Assembly: GCA_002205125.1 (NCBI GenBank)
Contig: NIOE01000018.1
Location: forward strand, 1 to 64,000
From: Roseateles noduli
GTDB lineage: Bacteria > Pseudomonadota > Gammaproteobacteria > Burkholderiales > Burkholderiaceae_C
DNA length: 64,000 bases
Direction: 5' to 3'
The notes under the pieces were generated by a model. The model was not told the origin of the DNA and searched no databases. It worked only from the letters and a program-made list of their open reading frames with translations. Position numbers and translations under genes: made by a program. How positions within the stretch are numbered: the first letter of the stretch is position 1; every line of letters begins with the position of its first letter. Positions 28,219 through 37,292 of the stretch are shown piece after piece.

Positions 28219-29481
28219 TCAAACCGCTTCCAGGGCCAGCAATTCCTCGACGGTCTGACGGCGGCGGATCAGTCGGTCGGAAGCGCCGTCGACCAGCACT
28301 TCAGCGATCAGCGGACGGCTGTTGTAGTTGCTGGACATGGAGGCGCCGTACGCGCCCGTGTCGTGGATGACCAGCAAGTCGCCGACCTGGGCTTGCGGCA
28401 ATTCCCGCGCCAGGACGACGCCGCCCTCAGCTTGGGTGAACACGTCCCCGGATTCGCACAGCGGACCGGCCACCACCGTCTCCTGGGTCGGTCGGCGTTG
28501 GCCATCCGCAGGGATCAGGCTCATCGCATGGAAGCTGCCGTACATCGCCGGCCGCATCAGCTCGTTGAAGCCGGCGTCGACCAACAGGAAGTGCTGCCGT
28601 CCCTGCGTCTTGACCGCGCGGACCTCGGCGAGCAGCACGCCGGATTCCGCCACCAGGTATCGACCCGGTTCGATTTCGAGGTCCAGCGGATGGCCGACGA
28701 CGTTCTCGGCTTCCTTCCGGGCCGTATCCCACAGGCTGAAGTAGTGCGCGGTGTCGATGCGCTCGCCACCCTCCTGGTAGGGAATCGACAGGCCGCCGCC
28801 GGCCGAGATCGCCAGCAGATCCAGGCCGCTGGCCTTGACGGTCCGGACCAGCTCGACCATGGCGCTGCCGACGCGGCCCAGATGCTCGTAGTCGACGCCC
28901 GAGCCGATGTGCATGTGCAGCCCGATCAGCGTCAGACCGCGACGCGCGATGACGGCCAGCGCGTCCTTCAGTTGCTCGTGCCAGATGCCGTGCTTGCTGT
29001 GTTCCCCGCCGGTGTTGGTCTTGTTGCTGTGGCCGTGGCCGAAGCCGGGATTCAGGCGCAGCCACACCGGATGACCGGGCGAGACCTCGCCGAGCTGCTC
29101 CAGCATGTCGATGGAGCCCGCGTTCACCGGCACGCGGTGTTCGACGACCGTCTTGAGCGTCTCGCGGTCCAGCAGGTCGGCGGTGAAGACGATGTCCGAA
29201 TGGACCGCATCGGCGCCGGTGCCGACGGTGAAACCGGCGGCGAAGGCGCGCAGCAGCTCCCCCCGCGACACGGAGTCGACCTTCACGCCCTGCTCCCGCA
29301 TCAGCCGCAGGATGTGCGTGTTGGAACACGCCTTCTGGGCGAAGCGGATCGTGTCGAACCCGCCCAGCGCGGTGATGCGCTCGCGGATGACGGCGGCGTC
29401 ATACACCCACAGCGGGGTGCCGTACTTGGCGGTGAGCGCCTGGAGCTGCTGTTCGCGGGCGGGGGTCAGGGCTTGCGGCAT
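28219..29481 (-). CDS. lysA: Diaminopimelate decarboxylase
   Basis: LysA makes lysine from meso-diaminopimelate with pyridoxal phosphate. At 420 residues it equals the Escherichia coli enzyme in length. Recognisable parts are the Schiff-base lysine region RFAQKACSN, GLHMHIGSG for phosphate binding, EPGRYLVAESG, and the substrate-binding GPLCESGDVF near the C-terminus. The start at 29481 has an AAGGA site; longer in-frame versions would cross the intergenic region. It is read divergently from a LysR homologue that closely resembles the Escherichia coli activator of lysA, so control is probably the same. Confidence 0.95.
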   Translation of the reverse strand: MPQALTPAREQQLQALTAKYGTPLWVYDAAVIRERITALGGFDTIRFAQKACSNTHILRLMREQGVKVDSVSRGELLRAFAAGFTVGTGADAVHSDIVFTADLLDRETLKTVVEHRVPVNAGSIDMLEQLGEVSPGHPVWLRLNPGFGHGHSNKTNTGGEHSKHGIWHEQLKDALAVIARRGLTLIGLHMHIGSGVDYEHLGRVGSAMVELVRTVKASGLDLLAISAGGGLSIPYQEGGERIDTAHYFSLWDTARKEAENVVGHPLDLEIEPGRYLVAESGVLLAEVRAVKTQGRQHFLLVDAGFNELMRPAMYGSFHAMSLIPADGQRRPTQETVVAGPLCESGDVFTQAEGGVVLARELPQAQVGDLLVIHDTGAYGASMSSNYNSRPLIAEVLVDGASDRLIRRRQTVEELLALEAV

Positions 29482-29578
29482 GTCAGGAATCCTTCGGGCA
29501 GATGCTGGAACTCCCTCGAGCATCCACCGGAGGACGTATTCAATCAAATGCTTTGTTTTGTCGACAGAATTCATTCCT

Positions 29579-29594
29579 GATATGCACTGATATC
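29579..29594. promoter_or_regulatory. Operator candidate between lysA and lysR
   Basis: GATAT-N6-ATATC is a perfect dyad 8 bp before the lysR start. LysR-type proteins bind such dyads in divergent intergenic regions. Its position near the lysR start suggests autorepression. No second site closer to lysA was clear. Confidence 0.45.
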
Positions 29595-29602
29595 CTGCCG
29601 GG

Positions 29603-30538
29603 ATGTCCCTGCCGATCACGCACCGCCACATCGAGGTCTTCCGCGCCGTCATGACCGCAGGCAGCGTGACGGGCGCCGCGCAGTTGCTGTTCACGTCCCA
29701 ACCGACGATCAGCCGCGAGCTGGCGCGGATGGAATCCCTGCTGGGGTACGCGCTGTTCGAGCGCATGGCGGGACGGCTGCGTCCGACGGCGCGGGCGCTG
29801 GCGCTGTTCGACGAAGTCCAGCGCGCCTACCAGGGTCTGGACCAGGTCGTCGCCCGCGCCCAGTCGCTGGGCCGCGCCGAGGATGAGCGCCTGCGCGTCC
29901 TGACCCTCCCGGCGTTGGCGCATGCGCTGCTGCCGGACGCGAGCGCCGACTGGCTGGCCCGGCACCCGCAGGCGGAACTGACGCTGACGCCGCAGGAATC
30001 GCCCTTGCTCGAAGAATGGATGGCCGCGCAGCGTTTCGACATCGGCCTGAGCGAGGTCCCCACCACCGTGCCCGGGACGCGGAGCGAGATGCTGGCCGAG
30101 CTCGACGAGGTCTGCGTGCTGCCCGCGGGCCATCGCCTGCTGGAACGTCAAGTCCTGACCCCGGCGGACTTCGAGGGCGAGCGCTTCGTCAGCCTGTCCG
30201 CCGAGGACCCTTACCGTCGCCAGTTCGACGCCATCTTTGCAAGTGCCGGCGTGCGTCGTCGTCTGCAAATGGAGACACACAGCGCGATCGCGGTCTGCGC
30301 GCTGGTTCAGAAAAACCTGGGCATTGCGCTCGTGAATCCGCTGACCGCGCGGGCCTGCGCCGGACAGGATCTGCACCTGCGACCGTTCTCGGTGTCGGTG
30401 CCTTTCCGCATCCAGGCGCTGTGGCCGCTGCACCGCGCCGCGCATGCGCTGACGCAGGACTTCATCGATGCGGTGAAGCGCGCGCTCGCGCCCGCGATGG
30501 CCAGTCAACACGCGCCTGGGAAGGCAAAACGGCGCTGA
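29603..30538 (+). CDS. lysR: LysR family regulator of lysA
   Basis: The 311-residue regulator matches Escherichia coli LysR in length and along the whole chain as I know it. The N-terminal winged helix contains LRHIEIF-like HRHIEVFRAVMTAGSVTGAA with TSQPTISREL. The effector domain keeps QESPLLEEWMAAQR, LDEVCVLPAGH and METHSAIAVCA. LysR activates lysA when diaminopimelate accumulates and lysine is low. Divergence from lysA across 121 bp is the classical arrangement. The stop codon lies inside the hairpin at 30528-30557. Confidence 0.93.
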   Translation: MSLPITHRHIEVFRAVMTAGSVTGAAQLLFTSQPTISRELARMESLLGYALFERMAGRLRPTARALALFDEVQRAYQGLDQVVARAQSLGRAEDERLRVLTLPALAHALLPDASADWLARHPQAELTLTPQESPLLEEWMAAQRFDIGLSEVPTTVPGTRSEMLAELDEVCVLPAGHRLLERQVLTPADFEGERFVSLSAEDPYRRQFDAIFASAGVRRRLQMETHSAIAVCALVQKNLGIALVNPLTARACAGQDLHLRPFSVSVPFRIQALWPLHRAAHALTQDFIDAVKRALAPAMASQHAPGKAKRR

Positions 30539-30557
30539 CCGCAAGGCCAGCGCCGTT
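30528..30557. terminator. Bidirectional terminator between lysR and dxs
   Basis: AACGGCGCTG (30528-30537) pairs with CAGCGCCGTT (30548-30557); the stem can extend inward with one mismatch. On the minus strand it is followed by TTTT, fitting termination after dxs. It overlaps the lysR stop codon. Confidence 0.65.
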
Positions 30558-30601
30558 CGAAGGAAAGCGCGTGGGGACGCTCGTGGGCGAGCGTCCGCCG
30601 C

Positions 30602-32566
30602 TCAGGCGACCTTGATCGCCACCGGCGCCAGGGTCGACAGGAAGCGCTCGCGGATCGAGCGCTCGATGCCGGCGGCGTCCAGACCGCATTGCGCCATGAG
30701 CTTGCCCGGCTCGCCGTGCTCGACGTACTCGTCGGGCAGGCCCAGTTGCAGCACCGGCAGCGACAGGCCTTCGGCCTGCAGCGCTTCCAGCACGGCGCTG
30801 CCGGCGCCGCCCATGATGCAGCCGTCCTCGACGGTCACCAGCGCGTCGTGCGTGCGGGCCAGTTCCTTGACCAGCTCCACGTCCAGCGGCTTCACGAAAC
30901 GCATGTTGGCGACGCTGGCGTCCAGCGCCTCCGCGGCCTTCAGCGCCGGATGCAGCAGCGTGCCGAAGGCCAGGATCGCGACTCGAGGCGCATGGACGCC
31001 GGCGCGGCCGCCGGTCGACGGCAGCGACGAGGTCCGACGCATCTCGCCCTTGCCCCAGGGCAGCGCGACCATCTCCTTCTGGATCTCCGCGCCGATGCCC
31101 GCGCCGCGCGGATAGCGGACCGTCACCGGGCCGTTGTGCACGTGGCCGGTGTACAGCGCCTGCCGGCACTCGTTCTCGTCCGACGGCGTGATCACGCTCA
31201 TGTTCGGGATGCAGCGCGTGAAGGCGATGTCGTAGTTGCCGGCGTGCGTCGCGCCGTCGGCACCGACCAGGCCCGCGCGGTCCAGCGCGAACAGCACCGG
31301 CAGGTTCTGCAGCGCCACGTCGTGGACCATCTGGTCGTAGCCGCGCTGCAGGAAGGTCGAATAGATCGCGACCACCGGGCGCAGGCCCTCGCAGGCCAGG
31401 CCGCCGGCGAAGGTCACCGCGTGCTGCTCGGCGATGCCGACGTCGTAGTAGCGCGTCGGGAAGCGCTTGTGGAACTCCACCATGCCCGAGCCCTCGCGCA
31501 TCGCCGGCGTGATGCCGACCAGCGTCGGATCGGCCTCGGCCATGTCGCAGAGCCAGTCGCCGAACACCGTCGTGAAGGTCTTCTTCGCCGGCGCGGTCGA
31601 CGGCTTGATGCCTTCGGCCGGGTTGAACGGGGTCGGTCCGTGGTACTTGACCGGATCGGCCTCGGCCAGCTTGTAGCCCTGGCCCTTGCGCGTGACCAGG
31701 TGCAGGAACTGCGGGCCCTTCTTGTCGCGCAGGTTCTCCAGCGTCGGGATCAGCGCGTCCAGGTCATGCCCGTCGATGGGGCCGACATAGTTGAAGCCGA
31801 ATTCCTCGAAGATGGTCCCGGGCACGAACATGCCCTTGGTGTGTTCCTCGAAGCGGCGGGCGAACTCGTACAGCGGCGTGTGCTTGAGCACCGACTTCGC
31901 GCCTTCGCGCGCGGCGGCGTAGAACTTGCCGCTCATCAGCCGGGTGAAGTACTTGTTCAGCGCGCCGACCGGCGGGCTGATCGACATGTCGTTGTCGTTC
32001 AGGATCACCAGCACGTCGCCCAGCAGGCCGCCGTGCGCGACGCCGGCGTTGTTCAGCGCCTCGAAGGCCATGCCGGCCGTCATCGCGCCGTCGCCGATGA
32101 TGGCGACCACGCGGCGCGCCTCGCCCTTGATCCGGGCGGCCATCGCCATGCCGTGCGCGGCGGAGATCGAGGTGCTCGAATGCGCGGTGCCGAAGGTGTC
32201 GTACTCGCTCTCGTCGCGGCGCGGGAAGCCCGAGATGCCGCCCTGCTGGCGCAGCGTCGCCATCGCGTCGCGGCGGCCGGTCAGGATCTTGTGCGGGTAG
32301 GTCTGGTGGCCCACGTCCCACACCAGCCGGTCGCGCGGCGTGTCGTAGACGTAGTGCAGCGCGACCGTCATCTCCACGGTGCCCAGGTTCGACGACAGAT
32401 GGCCGCCGGTCTTGGACACGCTGTTGAGGATGTGCGCGCGGACCTCGTCCGCCAGCTGCGGCAGCTGGCCACGCGACAGCCGGCGCACGTCCGCGGGGCT
32501 CTCGATGGTCGACAGCAGCGTCTGCGCGGTCGTCGCCGTCGTCGCGTTCGATGGGTTCTCGCTCAT
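30602..32566 (-). CDS. dxs: 1-deoxy-D-xylulose-5-phosphate synthase
   Basis: Dxs condenses pyruvate and glyceraldehyde 3-phosphate in the first step of the non-mevalonate isoprenoid pathway, using thiamine diphosphate. The 654-residue protein has the TPP-binding region [18 protein letters not shown], the central [10 protein letters not shown] segment, and the transketolase-type [15 protein letters not shown] motif. The start at ATG 32566 has a strong AAGGAG site. It follows ispA by 58 bp in the same direction, so precursor supply and prenyl-chain elongation are encoded together with xseB. Confidence 0.97.
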   Translation of the reverse strand: MSENPSNATTATTAQTLLSTIESPADVRRLSRGQLPQLADEVRAHILNSVSKTGGHLSSNLGTVEMTVALHYVYDTPRDRLVWDVGHQTYPHKILTGRRDAMATLRQQGGISGFPRRDESEYDTFGTAHSSTSISAAHGMAMAARIKGEARRVVAIIGDGAMTAGMAFEALNNAGVAHGGLLGDVLVILNDNDMSISPPVGALNKYFTRLMSGKFYAAAREGAKSVLKHTPLYEFARRFEEHTKGMFVPGTIFEEFGFNYVGPIDGHDLDALIPTLENLRDKKGPQFLHLVTRKGQGYKLAEADPVKYHGPTPFNPAEGIKPSTAPAKKTFTTVFGDWLCDMAEADPTLVGITPAMREGSGMVEFHKRFPTRYYDVGIAEQHAVTFAGGLACEGLRPVVAIYSTFLQRGYDQMVHDVALQNLPVLFALDRAGLVGADGATHAGNYDIAFTRCIPNMSVITPSDENECRQALYTGHVHNGPVTVRYPRGAGIGAEIQKEMVALPWGKGEMRRTSSLPSTGGRAGVHAPRVAILAFGTLLHPALKAAEALDASVANMRFVKPLDVELVKELARTHDALVTVEDGCIMGGAGSAVLEALQAEGLSLPVLQLGLPDEYVEHGEPGKLMAQCGLDAAGIERSIRERFLSTLAPVAIKVA

Positions 32567-32624
32567 GGCGTCGCCTCTCCTTGTCGTCAGGCCCGGCACG
32601 GATCCTCGCGGATCCGGCCGGATC

Positions 32625-33512
32625 TCAGTTGTCTCGCTCGACGACCTTGTCAGCCAGCAGGCTGAGCCAGGCGGTGTCGGCCAGGCCGCTGCCGGCCAGC
32701 GCCTGATGCGCCTCGTCCCGCAGGCGGAGCGCGTACGCGCGGGCGGGCTCCAGGCCCAGCACGCTGACGTAGGTCGGCTTGTTGTTGTCCTGATCCTTGC
32801 CGGCGGTCTTGCCCAGCACGTCGCTGTCCTGGGTCACGTCCAGGATGTCGTCGACGACCTGGAAGGCCAGGCCGATCGCGGCGCCGTAGCGGCTCAGCGA
32901 TTCCCAGGCCACCGGCGACAGCTCGCCGCAGGCCGCGCCCATCAGGACGCTGGCCTGCAGCAGCACGCCGGTCTTGCGGCGGTGCATGTCGCGCAGCGAC
33001 GCTTCGTCCAGCGGCTTGCCGATGCTGGCCAGGTCGATCGCCTGGCCGCCGGCCATGCCGTCGTAGCCGCTGGCGCGCGCCAGCAGCCGGCAGAGCTTGG
33101 CCTGCAGCGCGGGCTCGACGCCCTCGTCCGGCGTCAGCACGTCGAAGGCCAGCGCCTGCATCGCGTCACCGGCCAGCATCGCCTGGGCCTCGCCGTACTG
33201 GACGTGCAGCGTCGGCTTGCCGCGGCGCAGCACGTCGTTGTCCATGCACGGCATGTCGTCATGCGCCAGCGAGTAGGCGTGGATCAGCTCCACCGCGCAC
33301 GCCGCGCGCATCGCGGCTTCGCGCTGCCCCGCGGCGGCATCGGCCGCGGCCAGCACCAGCAGCGGGCGCAGGCGCTTGCCCGCCCCGAGGACGGCATACC
33401 GCATGGCCTCGCCCAGACCCGCCGGCGCCCCTTCGGGCACCCAGGTCTCCAGCGAGCGCTCGACGTCGTCGAGGGACTGCTTCACCCAACGTTCGAAAAT
33501 CCCTGCATCCAC
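32625..33512 (-). CDS. ispA: Farnesyl diphosphate synthase (polyprenyl synthetase family)
   Basis: The 295-residue enzyme makes farnesyl diphosphate from isopentenyl and dimethylallyl diphosphates. The first aspartate-rich motif is [10 protein letters not shown] (short-chain type with the two-residue insertion) and the second is [16 protein letters not shown] and MHRRKTG bind substrate. The start is GTG at 33512, directly abutting the xseB TAA stop, with GGGGAG 7 nt upstream inside xseB. Translational coupling to xseB is therefore likely. Confidence 0.95.
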   Translation of the reverse strand: MDAGIFERWVKQSLDDVERSLETWVPEGAPAGLGEAMRYAVLGAGKRLRPLLVLAAADAAAGQREAAMRAACAVELIHAYSLAHDDMPCMDNDVLRRGKPTLHVQYGEAQAMLAGDAMQALAFDVLTPDEGVEPALQAKLCRLLARASGYDGMAGGQAIDLASIGKPLDEASLRDMHRRKTGVLLQASVLMGAACGELSPVAWESLSRYGAAIGLAFQVVDDILDVTQDSDVLGKTAGKDQDNNKPTYVSVLGLEPARAYALRLRDEAHQALAGSGLADTAWLSLLADKVVERDN

Positions 33513-33770
33513 TTATTCATCTCCCCAAGCCTGCGCGCCGCCACCTTCAATGACCTGTACTTGTTGTTCGACGGCCTGAAGTCGCGCGCGGCAGTATTTG
33601 AGCAAGGCGGCCCCGCGCTGGTAGCTGGCGAGCAGCTGGTCCAGCGGCAGTTGGCCGGCCTCCATGGCCTGAACCAGACGTTCCAGTTCCTCGACCGCCA
33701 GCTCATAGCTCGCGGGCTCCTCCTGGATCGTGGATGGCGCCGGTTTGGCGCTGGCGGAAGGCTTGCTCAT
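33513..33770 (-). CDS. xseB: Exodeoxyribonuclease VII small subunit
   Basis: The 85-residue protein has the compact helical XseB domain ([20 protein letters not shown], then [23 protein letters not shown]), preceded by an Ala/Pro/Ser-rich tail of about 20 residues. XseB wraps around XseA to form the single-strand-specific exonuclease VII. Association of xseB with ispA and dxs is a widely conserved operon. xseA is not in the window. Confidence 0.95.
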   Translation of the reverse strand: MSKPSASAKPAPSTIQEEPASYELAVEELERLVQAMEAGQLPLDQLLASYQRGAALLKYCRARLQAVEQQVQVIEGGGAQAWGDE

Positions 33771-33927
33771 TTCAAAACGCGAAAAGGCTGATTGTAAGCA
33801 CCGTCACTACCCCGTCCGCCTTCCGACCGTCGGGGGATGTGAGCGCGCCGCCACAGGCGTCAGCGGGTGTTTCGGTCGTTCGGTAAAGCTTGACACCCAC
33901 CGATTTCCCCTCCGGAGAAGGGCCGGG

Positions 33928-33933
33928 TACAAT
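33928..33933 (+). promoter_or_regulatory. Candidate -10 hexamer upstream of the Rieske gene
   Basis: TACAAT lies 15 nt before a terminator-like hairpin and 94 nt before the Rieske start codon. No good -35 at 17 nt was seen; a TTGACA at 33890-33895 is 32 nt away and does not fit. Confidence 0.35.
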
Positions 33934-33947
33934 CACCGGTTCCTTTG

Positions 33948-33985
33948 CCCGCCGCCATGCCCTAAAAGGGGTCCGGCGGGTTTTT
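33948..33985 (+). terminator. Terminator-like hairpin in the Rieske gene leader
   Basis: CCCGCCG (33948-33954) pairs with CGGCGGG (33974-33980), with an inner CCCT/AGGG stem, and TTTTT follows directly. It lies 42 bp before the Rieske oxygenase start codon and just after a -10-like TACAAT. No rightward gene precedes it, so it should act as an attenuator or end a very short RNA. A minimal ATG-CCC-TAA reading frame sits in the loop side of the stem. Confidence 0.65.
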
Positions 33986-34027
33986 CATTCACGGTTGACA
34001 TTGGAGTCTTGGAGACCCTCTTGGATC

Positions 34028-35158
34028 ATGTCCGACCTGAGCATCCCTCTCAGCGCGCTTGAACGCAGCGGCACGGGCAGCACAGCCCCCAGCCACCCCC
34101 AGCTACCGGTCACCTCCTACTTCGACGAGGACCTGTTCCGCCGCGAACAGGAACTGATCTTCCAGCACGGTCCCCGCTACCTCGGCCACGCGCTCGCCGT
34201 GCCCGAGGTCGGCGACTATTACGCCCTGCCGCAGGAAGGCGAAGGCCGCGCGCTCGTGCGCAGCGCGCAAGGCCTGGAACTGATCTCCAACGTCTGCCGC
34301 CACCGGCAGGCGGTGATGCTGCGCGGGCGCGGCAACACGAAGAGCAACATCGTCTGCCCGCTGCACCGCTGGACCTACGACCTCCAGGGCGAACTGGTCG
34401 GCGCGCCGCACTTCAAGCAGGACCCCTGCCTGCACCTGAACCGCTACAAGATCCGCGAGTGGAACGGCCTGCTGTTCGAGGACAACGGCCGCGACATCGC
34501 CGCCGACCTGGCGGGTCTGGGTCCGCGCGGCGCGCTGGACTTCAGCGGCTACCAGCTCGACAAGGTCCACGTCCACGAGTGCGACTACAACTGGAAGACC
34601 TTCATCGAGGTCTATCTGGAGGACTACCACGTCGGTCCGTTCCACCCGGGCCTGGGCCATTTCGTCACCTGCGACGACCTGGCGTGGGAGTTCGGCCGGG
34701 ACTACTCGGTGCAGACGGTGGGCGTGAACAAGGCGCTCGAGAAGCCGGGCTCCGAGGTTTACGCCAAGTGGCACGACCAGGTGCTGGGCTTCTCCGGCGG
34801 CCAGTCCCCGGACCAGGGCGCGATCTGGATGACCTACTACCCCAACATCATGGTGGAGTGGTATCCCAACGTGCTGGTGGTGTCGACGCTGTTCCCCAAG
34901 GGGCCGCAGAAGACGACCAACATCGTCGAGTTCTACTACCCGGAGGAAGTCGTCGCCTTCGAGCGCGACCTCATCGATGCCCAGCAGGCCGCCTACATGG
35001 AGACCTGCGTGGAGGACGACGAGATCGCGCTGCGCATGGACGCGGGCCGCAAGGCGCTGATGGAGCGGGGCGACAACGAGGTCGGTCCGTACCAGACGCC
35101 GATGGAAGACGGCATGAAGCACTTCCACGAGTGGTACCGCGGGTTGATGAAGCGCTGA
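34028..35158 (+). CDS. Rieske-type aromatic-ring-hydroxylating oxygenase, alpha-subunit-like
   Basis: The 376-residue protein has a Rieske [2Fe-2S] domain (CRH near residue 90 and CPLH about 20 residues later) and a catalytic domain with the non-heme iron facial triad region EVYLEDYHVGPFHPGLGHF. Such oxygenases hydroxylate or demethylate small molecules with electrons from a reductase. No beta subunit, ferredoxin or reductase gene is nearby, so partner and substrate are unknown. The start at ATG 34028 (MSDLSIPL) was chosen because the Rieske alignment begins soon after. It is divergent from xseB-ispA-dxs and is followed by a strong terminator. Confidence 0.9.
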   Translation: MSDLSIPLSALERSGTGSTAPSHPQLPVTSYFDEDLFRREQELIFQHGPRYLGHALAVPEVGDYYALPQEGEGRALVRSAQGLELISNVCRHRQAVMLRGRGNTKSNIVCPLHRWTYDLQGELVGAPHFKQDPCLHLNRYKIREWNGLLFEDNGRDIAADLAGLGPRGALDFSGYQLDKVHVHECDYNWKTFIEVYLEDYHVGPFHPGLGHFVTCDDLAWEFGRDYSVQTVGVNKALEKPGSEVYAKWHDQVLGFSGGQSPDQGAIWMTYYPNIMVEWYPNVLVVSTLFPKGPQKTTNIVEFYYPEEVVAFERDLIDAQQAAYMETCVEDDEIALRMDAGRKALMERGDNEVGPYQTPMEDGMKHFHEWYRGLMKR

Positions 35159-35204
35159 CACCGCGCCAACGCCGTGCCGACAGGGCACCCACCCGGGTGC
35201 GCAC

Positions 35205-35236
35205 AACGCCCCGCTCTTGCGGGGCGTTCGTTTTTT
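35205..35236 (+). terminator. Intrinsic terminator after the Rieske gene
   Basis: A perfect 10-bp stem (AACGCCCCGC with GCGGGGCGTT, 4-nt loop) is followed by CG and six T residues. It closes transcription 47 bp after the stop codon and just before the EamA gene. Confidence 0.9.
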
Positions 35237-35258
35237 CGGCTGCGAGAATCCATCGCAT

Positions 35259-36155
35259 ATGTCTGCCCCCCTTCTGATGGTCCTGGCGACCCTGCTGTTC
35301 GCCACCATGGGTGTCTGCGTCAAGCTGGCTTCGGCCTACTACGGCGCCGGCGAGATCGTCATGTACCGCGGCCTGGTCGGCACGCTGTTCCTGTTCGCGC
35401 TGTCGCGCGCCAAGGGGCTGTCGCTGAAGACCGCCGTGCCGGCGATGCACTTCTGGCGCAGCCTGTCGGGGGTGATCGCGCTGTCGCTGTGGTTCTTCGC
35501 GATCAGCAAGCTGCCGCTGGCCACGGCGATGACGCTGAACTACATGTCCTCGGTCTGGATGGCGCTGTTCCTGATCGGCGGGGCGGTGCTGATGGGCGCG
35601 GCCAAGGTGGATCCGCGGCTGATCATCACGGTGCTGCTGGGCTTCGTGGGCGTCGGGCTGGTCCTGCAACCGGCGATGGAGGACCAGCAGGTCTGGCACG
35701 CGCTGGCCGGACTGGCCTCCGGGATGCTGTCGGCGATGGCCTACCTGCAGGTGACCTCGCTGGGACGCGCGGGGGAGCCGGAGTTCCGCATCGTCTTCTA
35801 CTTCTCGATGGGCGGCGTGGTCGCGGGCGCGCTGACGACGATCGTGTCCCACGGCGGCTGGCACGGCCACACCTGGACCGGCGCGGCGCTGCTGCTGGCC
35901 GTCGGCGTGCTGGCCACCGCGGCCCAGTTGCTGATGACGCGCGCCTACGGCACCGGCAAGCCGCTGGTGAACGCGTCGCTGCAGTACCTGGGCATCGTGT
36001 TCTCGGCGTTGTATGGTGTGCTGATCTTCGGTGACCTGCTGGGACTGCTGTCGTGGATCGGCATCCTGCTGATCGTGGTGGCAGGCCTGGGGGCGACGCT
36101 GCTGCGCGCCCGGAACACGCCCAAGGACGCCCAGCATTCTGTCCAGGAATCTTGA
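35259..36155 (+). CDS. EamA family (drug/metabolite) transporter
   Basis: The 298-residue protein has ten predicted transmembrane helices arranged as two EamA repeats, with motifs such as FATMGVCVKLASAYYGAGEI and MYRGLVG in the first half and LVNASLQYLGIVFSALYGVL in the second. These transporters usually export small metabolites, and the substrate is not predictable. The start was set at ATG 35259, after the upstream terminator; an earlier in-frame ATG would lie within that hairpin. It is followed 6 bp later by the sulfurtransferase gene, so the two are probably co-transcribed. Confidence 0.88.
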   Translation: MSAPLLMVLATLLFATMGVCVKLASAYYGAGEIVMYRGLVGTLFLFALSRAKGLSLKTAVPAMHFWRSLSGVIALSLWFFAISKLPLATAMTLNYMSSVWMALFLIGGAVLMGAAKVDPRLIITVLLGFVGVGLVLQPAMEDQQVWHALAGLASGMLSAMAYLQVTSLGRAGEPEFRIVFYFSMGGVVAGALTTIVSHGGWHGHTWTGAALLLAVGVLATAAQLLMTRAYGTGKPLVNASLQYLGIVFSALYGVLIFGDLLGLLSWIGILLIVVAGLGATLLRARNTPKDAQHSVQES

Positions 36156-36161
36156 ACGGCC

Positions 36162-37109
36162 ATGACGACTTCAGCGACGCCCCACCCGGTTTCTCCCTCG
36201 ACATCCCCCAGGACCGCCCCCACCGGGGCAGGTTTTGACGGCTTGATCACGGTCGGCCAGCTGCAGGCGTTGATGGGCTCGTCACAGCCGCCGCTGATCG
36301 TCGACGTGCGCTTCGACCTCGCCGACACGGCGGCCGGCGAACGCGCCTACGCGGCGGGTCACCTTCCCGGCGCGTTCTATCTGCACCTGGACCGCGACCT
36401 CAGCGGTACTAAGCAGGATGCGTTCGGCGCCTTCCGCGGCCGCCATCCGCTGCCCGAGCGCGACGCCTTCGCCGCACGCCTTCGTGAGCTCGGCATGACG
36501 CCGGGCCGACAGCTCGTCGCCTACGACGCCGCCGACGGCATGTACGCGGCGCGTGTGTGGTGGATGCTGCGCTGGCTGGGCCACTCGCAGGTGGCGGTGC
36601 TGGACGGCGGATTCGCCGCCTGGCAACAGGCCGGCGGTGCGGTCACCTCGGACGCGCCTGACGCCGCCTCGGCGACGCCGGTTTCCGGCGGCGCCACCCT
36701 CTCCTTCGAACCCGCCGAGCCGCTGGAGACGCCCTGGTCCGCCCAGGAACTGCTCGCCGGGCTCGGCCGGGTGCGCCTGATCGACGCCCGTGCCGGCGAG
36801 CGCTTCCGGGGCGAAGTCGAACCGCTGGACGCCCAGGCCGGTCACATCCCGGGCGCGACGAACCGCTTCTTCAAGACCAACCTGACGCCGGAGGGCCGCT
36901 TCAAGCCGGCCGCCCAGCTGCGCGAGGAATTCAGCGCGCTGCTCGGTCCGCAAGGCGCGGACGGCACGGTGCACCAATGCGGATCGGGCGTGACCGCCTG
37001 CCACAACCTGCTGGCGATGCACCACGCCGGGCTGACGGGCAGCCGGCTCTACCCCGGCTCCTGGAGCGAATGGAGCGCGAATCCGCGCCTGCCGCTCGCG
37101 AAAGGCTGA
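36162..37109 (+). CDS. Sulfurtransferase with two rhodanese domains (thiosulfate/3-mercaptopyruvate type)
   Basis: The 315-residue protein has two rhodanese modules. The N-terminal one is inactive (LIVDVRFDLADT to VLDGGFAAWQQAGG), and the C-terminal one bears the active-site loop CGSGVTAC with the persulfide-forming Cys. CGSGVT favours mercaptopyruvate sulfurtransferase (SseA) over thiosulfate sulfurtransferase, though the two overlap. An extra N-terminal Ser/Thr/Pro-rich stretch of about 25 residues precedes the first module. It is likely cytoplasmic and in one transcript with the EamA gene. Confidence 0.92.
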   Translation: MTTSATPHPVSPSTSPRTAPTGAGFDGLITVGQLQALMGSSQPPLIVDVRFDLADTAAGERAYAAGHLPGAFYLHLDRDLSGTKQDAFGAFRGRHPLPERDAFAARLRELGMTPGRQLVAYDAADGMYAARVWWMLRWLGHSQVAVLDGGFAAWQQAGGAVTSDAPDAASATPVSGGATLSFEPAEPLETPWSAQELLAGLGRVRLIDARAGERFRGEVEPLDAQAGHIPGATNRFFKTNLTPEGRFKPAAQLREEFSALLGPQGADGTVHQCGSGVTACHNLLAMHHAGLTGSRLYPGSWSEWSANPRLPLAKG

Positions 37110-37167
37110 GCGATAGGGTGCGCAAGAGGCTGAACCGTCGGCTGACAAAGGCTGACGCCGGCCCCAA

Positions 37168-37181
37168 TTGACATTGCGCAA
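37168..37181 (+). promoter_or_regulatory. FNR/Anr-like box upstream of the usp gene
   Basis: TTGAC-N4-CGCAA approximates the FNR-family site TTGAT-N4-ATCAA with differences mostly in the right half. It lies 111 bp upstream of the universal stress gene. Many usp genes are oxygen-regulated, which is the only reason to favour this reading. Confidence 0.25.
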
Positions 37182-37226
37182 GGCGCGAGCACCATGAGAG
37201 GGTCAGACTGCGAAGGCAAGCCCTGA

Positions 37227-37246
37227 CCCCACCCTGCGTGGTGGGG
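37227..37246 (+). other. Hairpin in the presumed usp leader
   Basis: CCCCACC pairs perfectly with GGTGGGG across a 6-nt loop, 46 bp before the usp start. It has no U-tract and could be an end-protecting leader stem or a weak terminator of the preceding sulfurtransferase gene. Confidence 0.4.
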
Positions 37247-37292
37247 ATCGGGTCCACCCAGCCCAACCCCGTTCGCTCGAAGGAGGCTCGCC

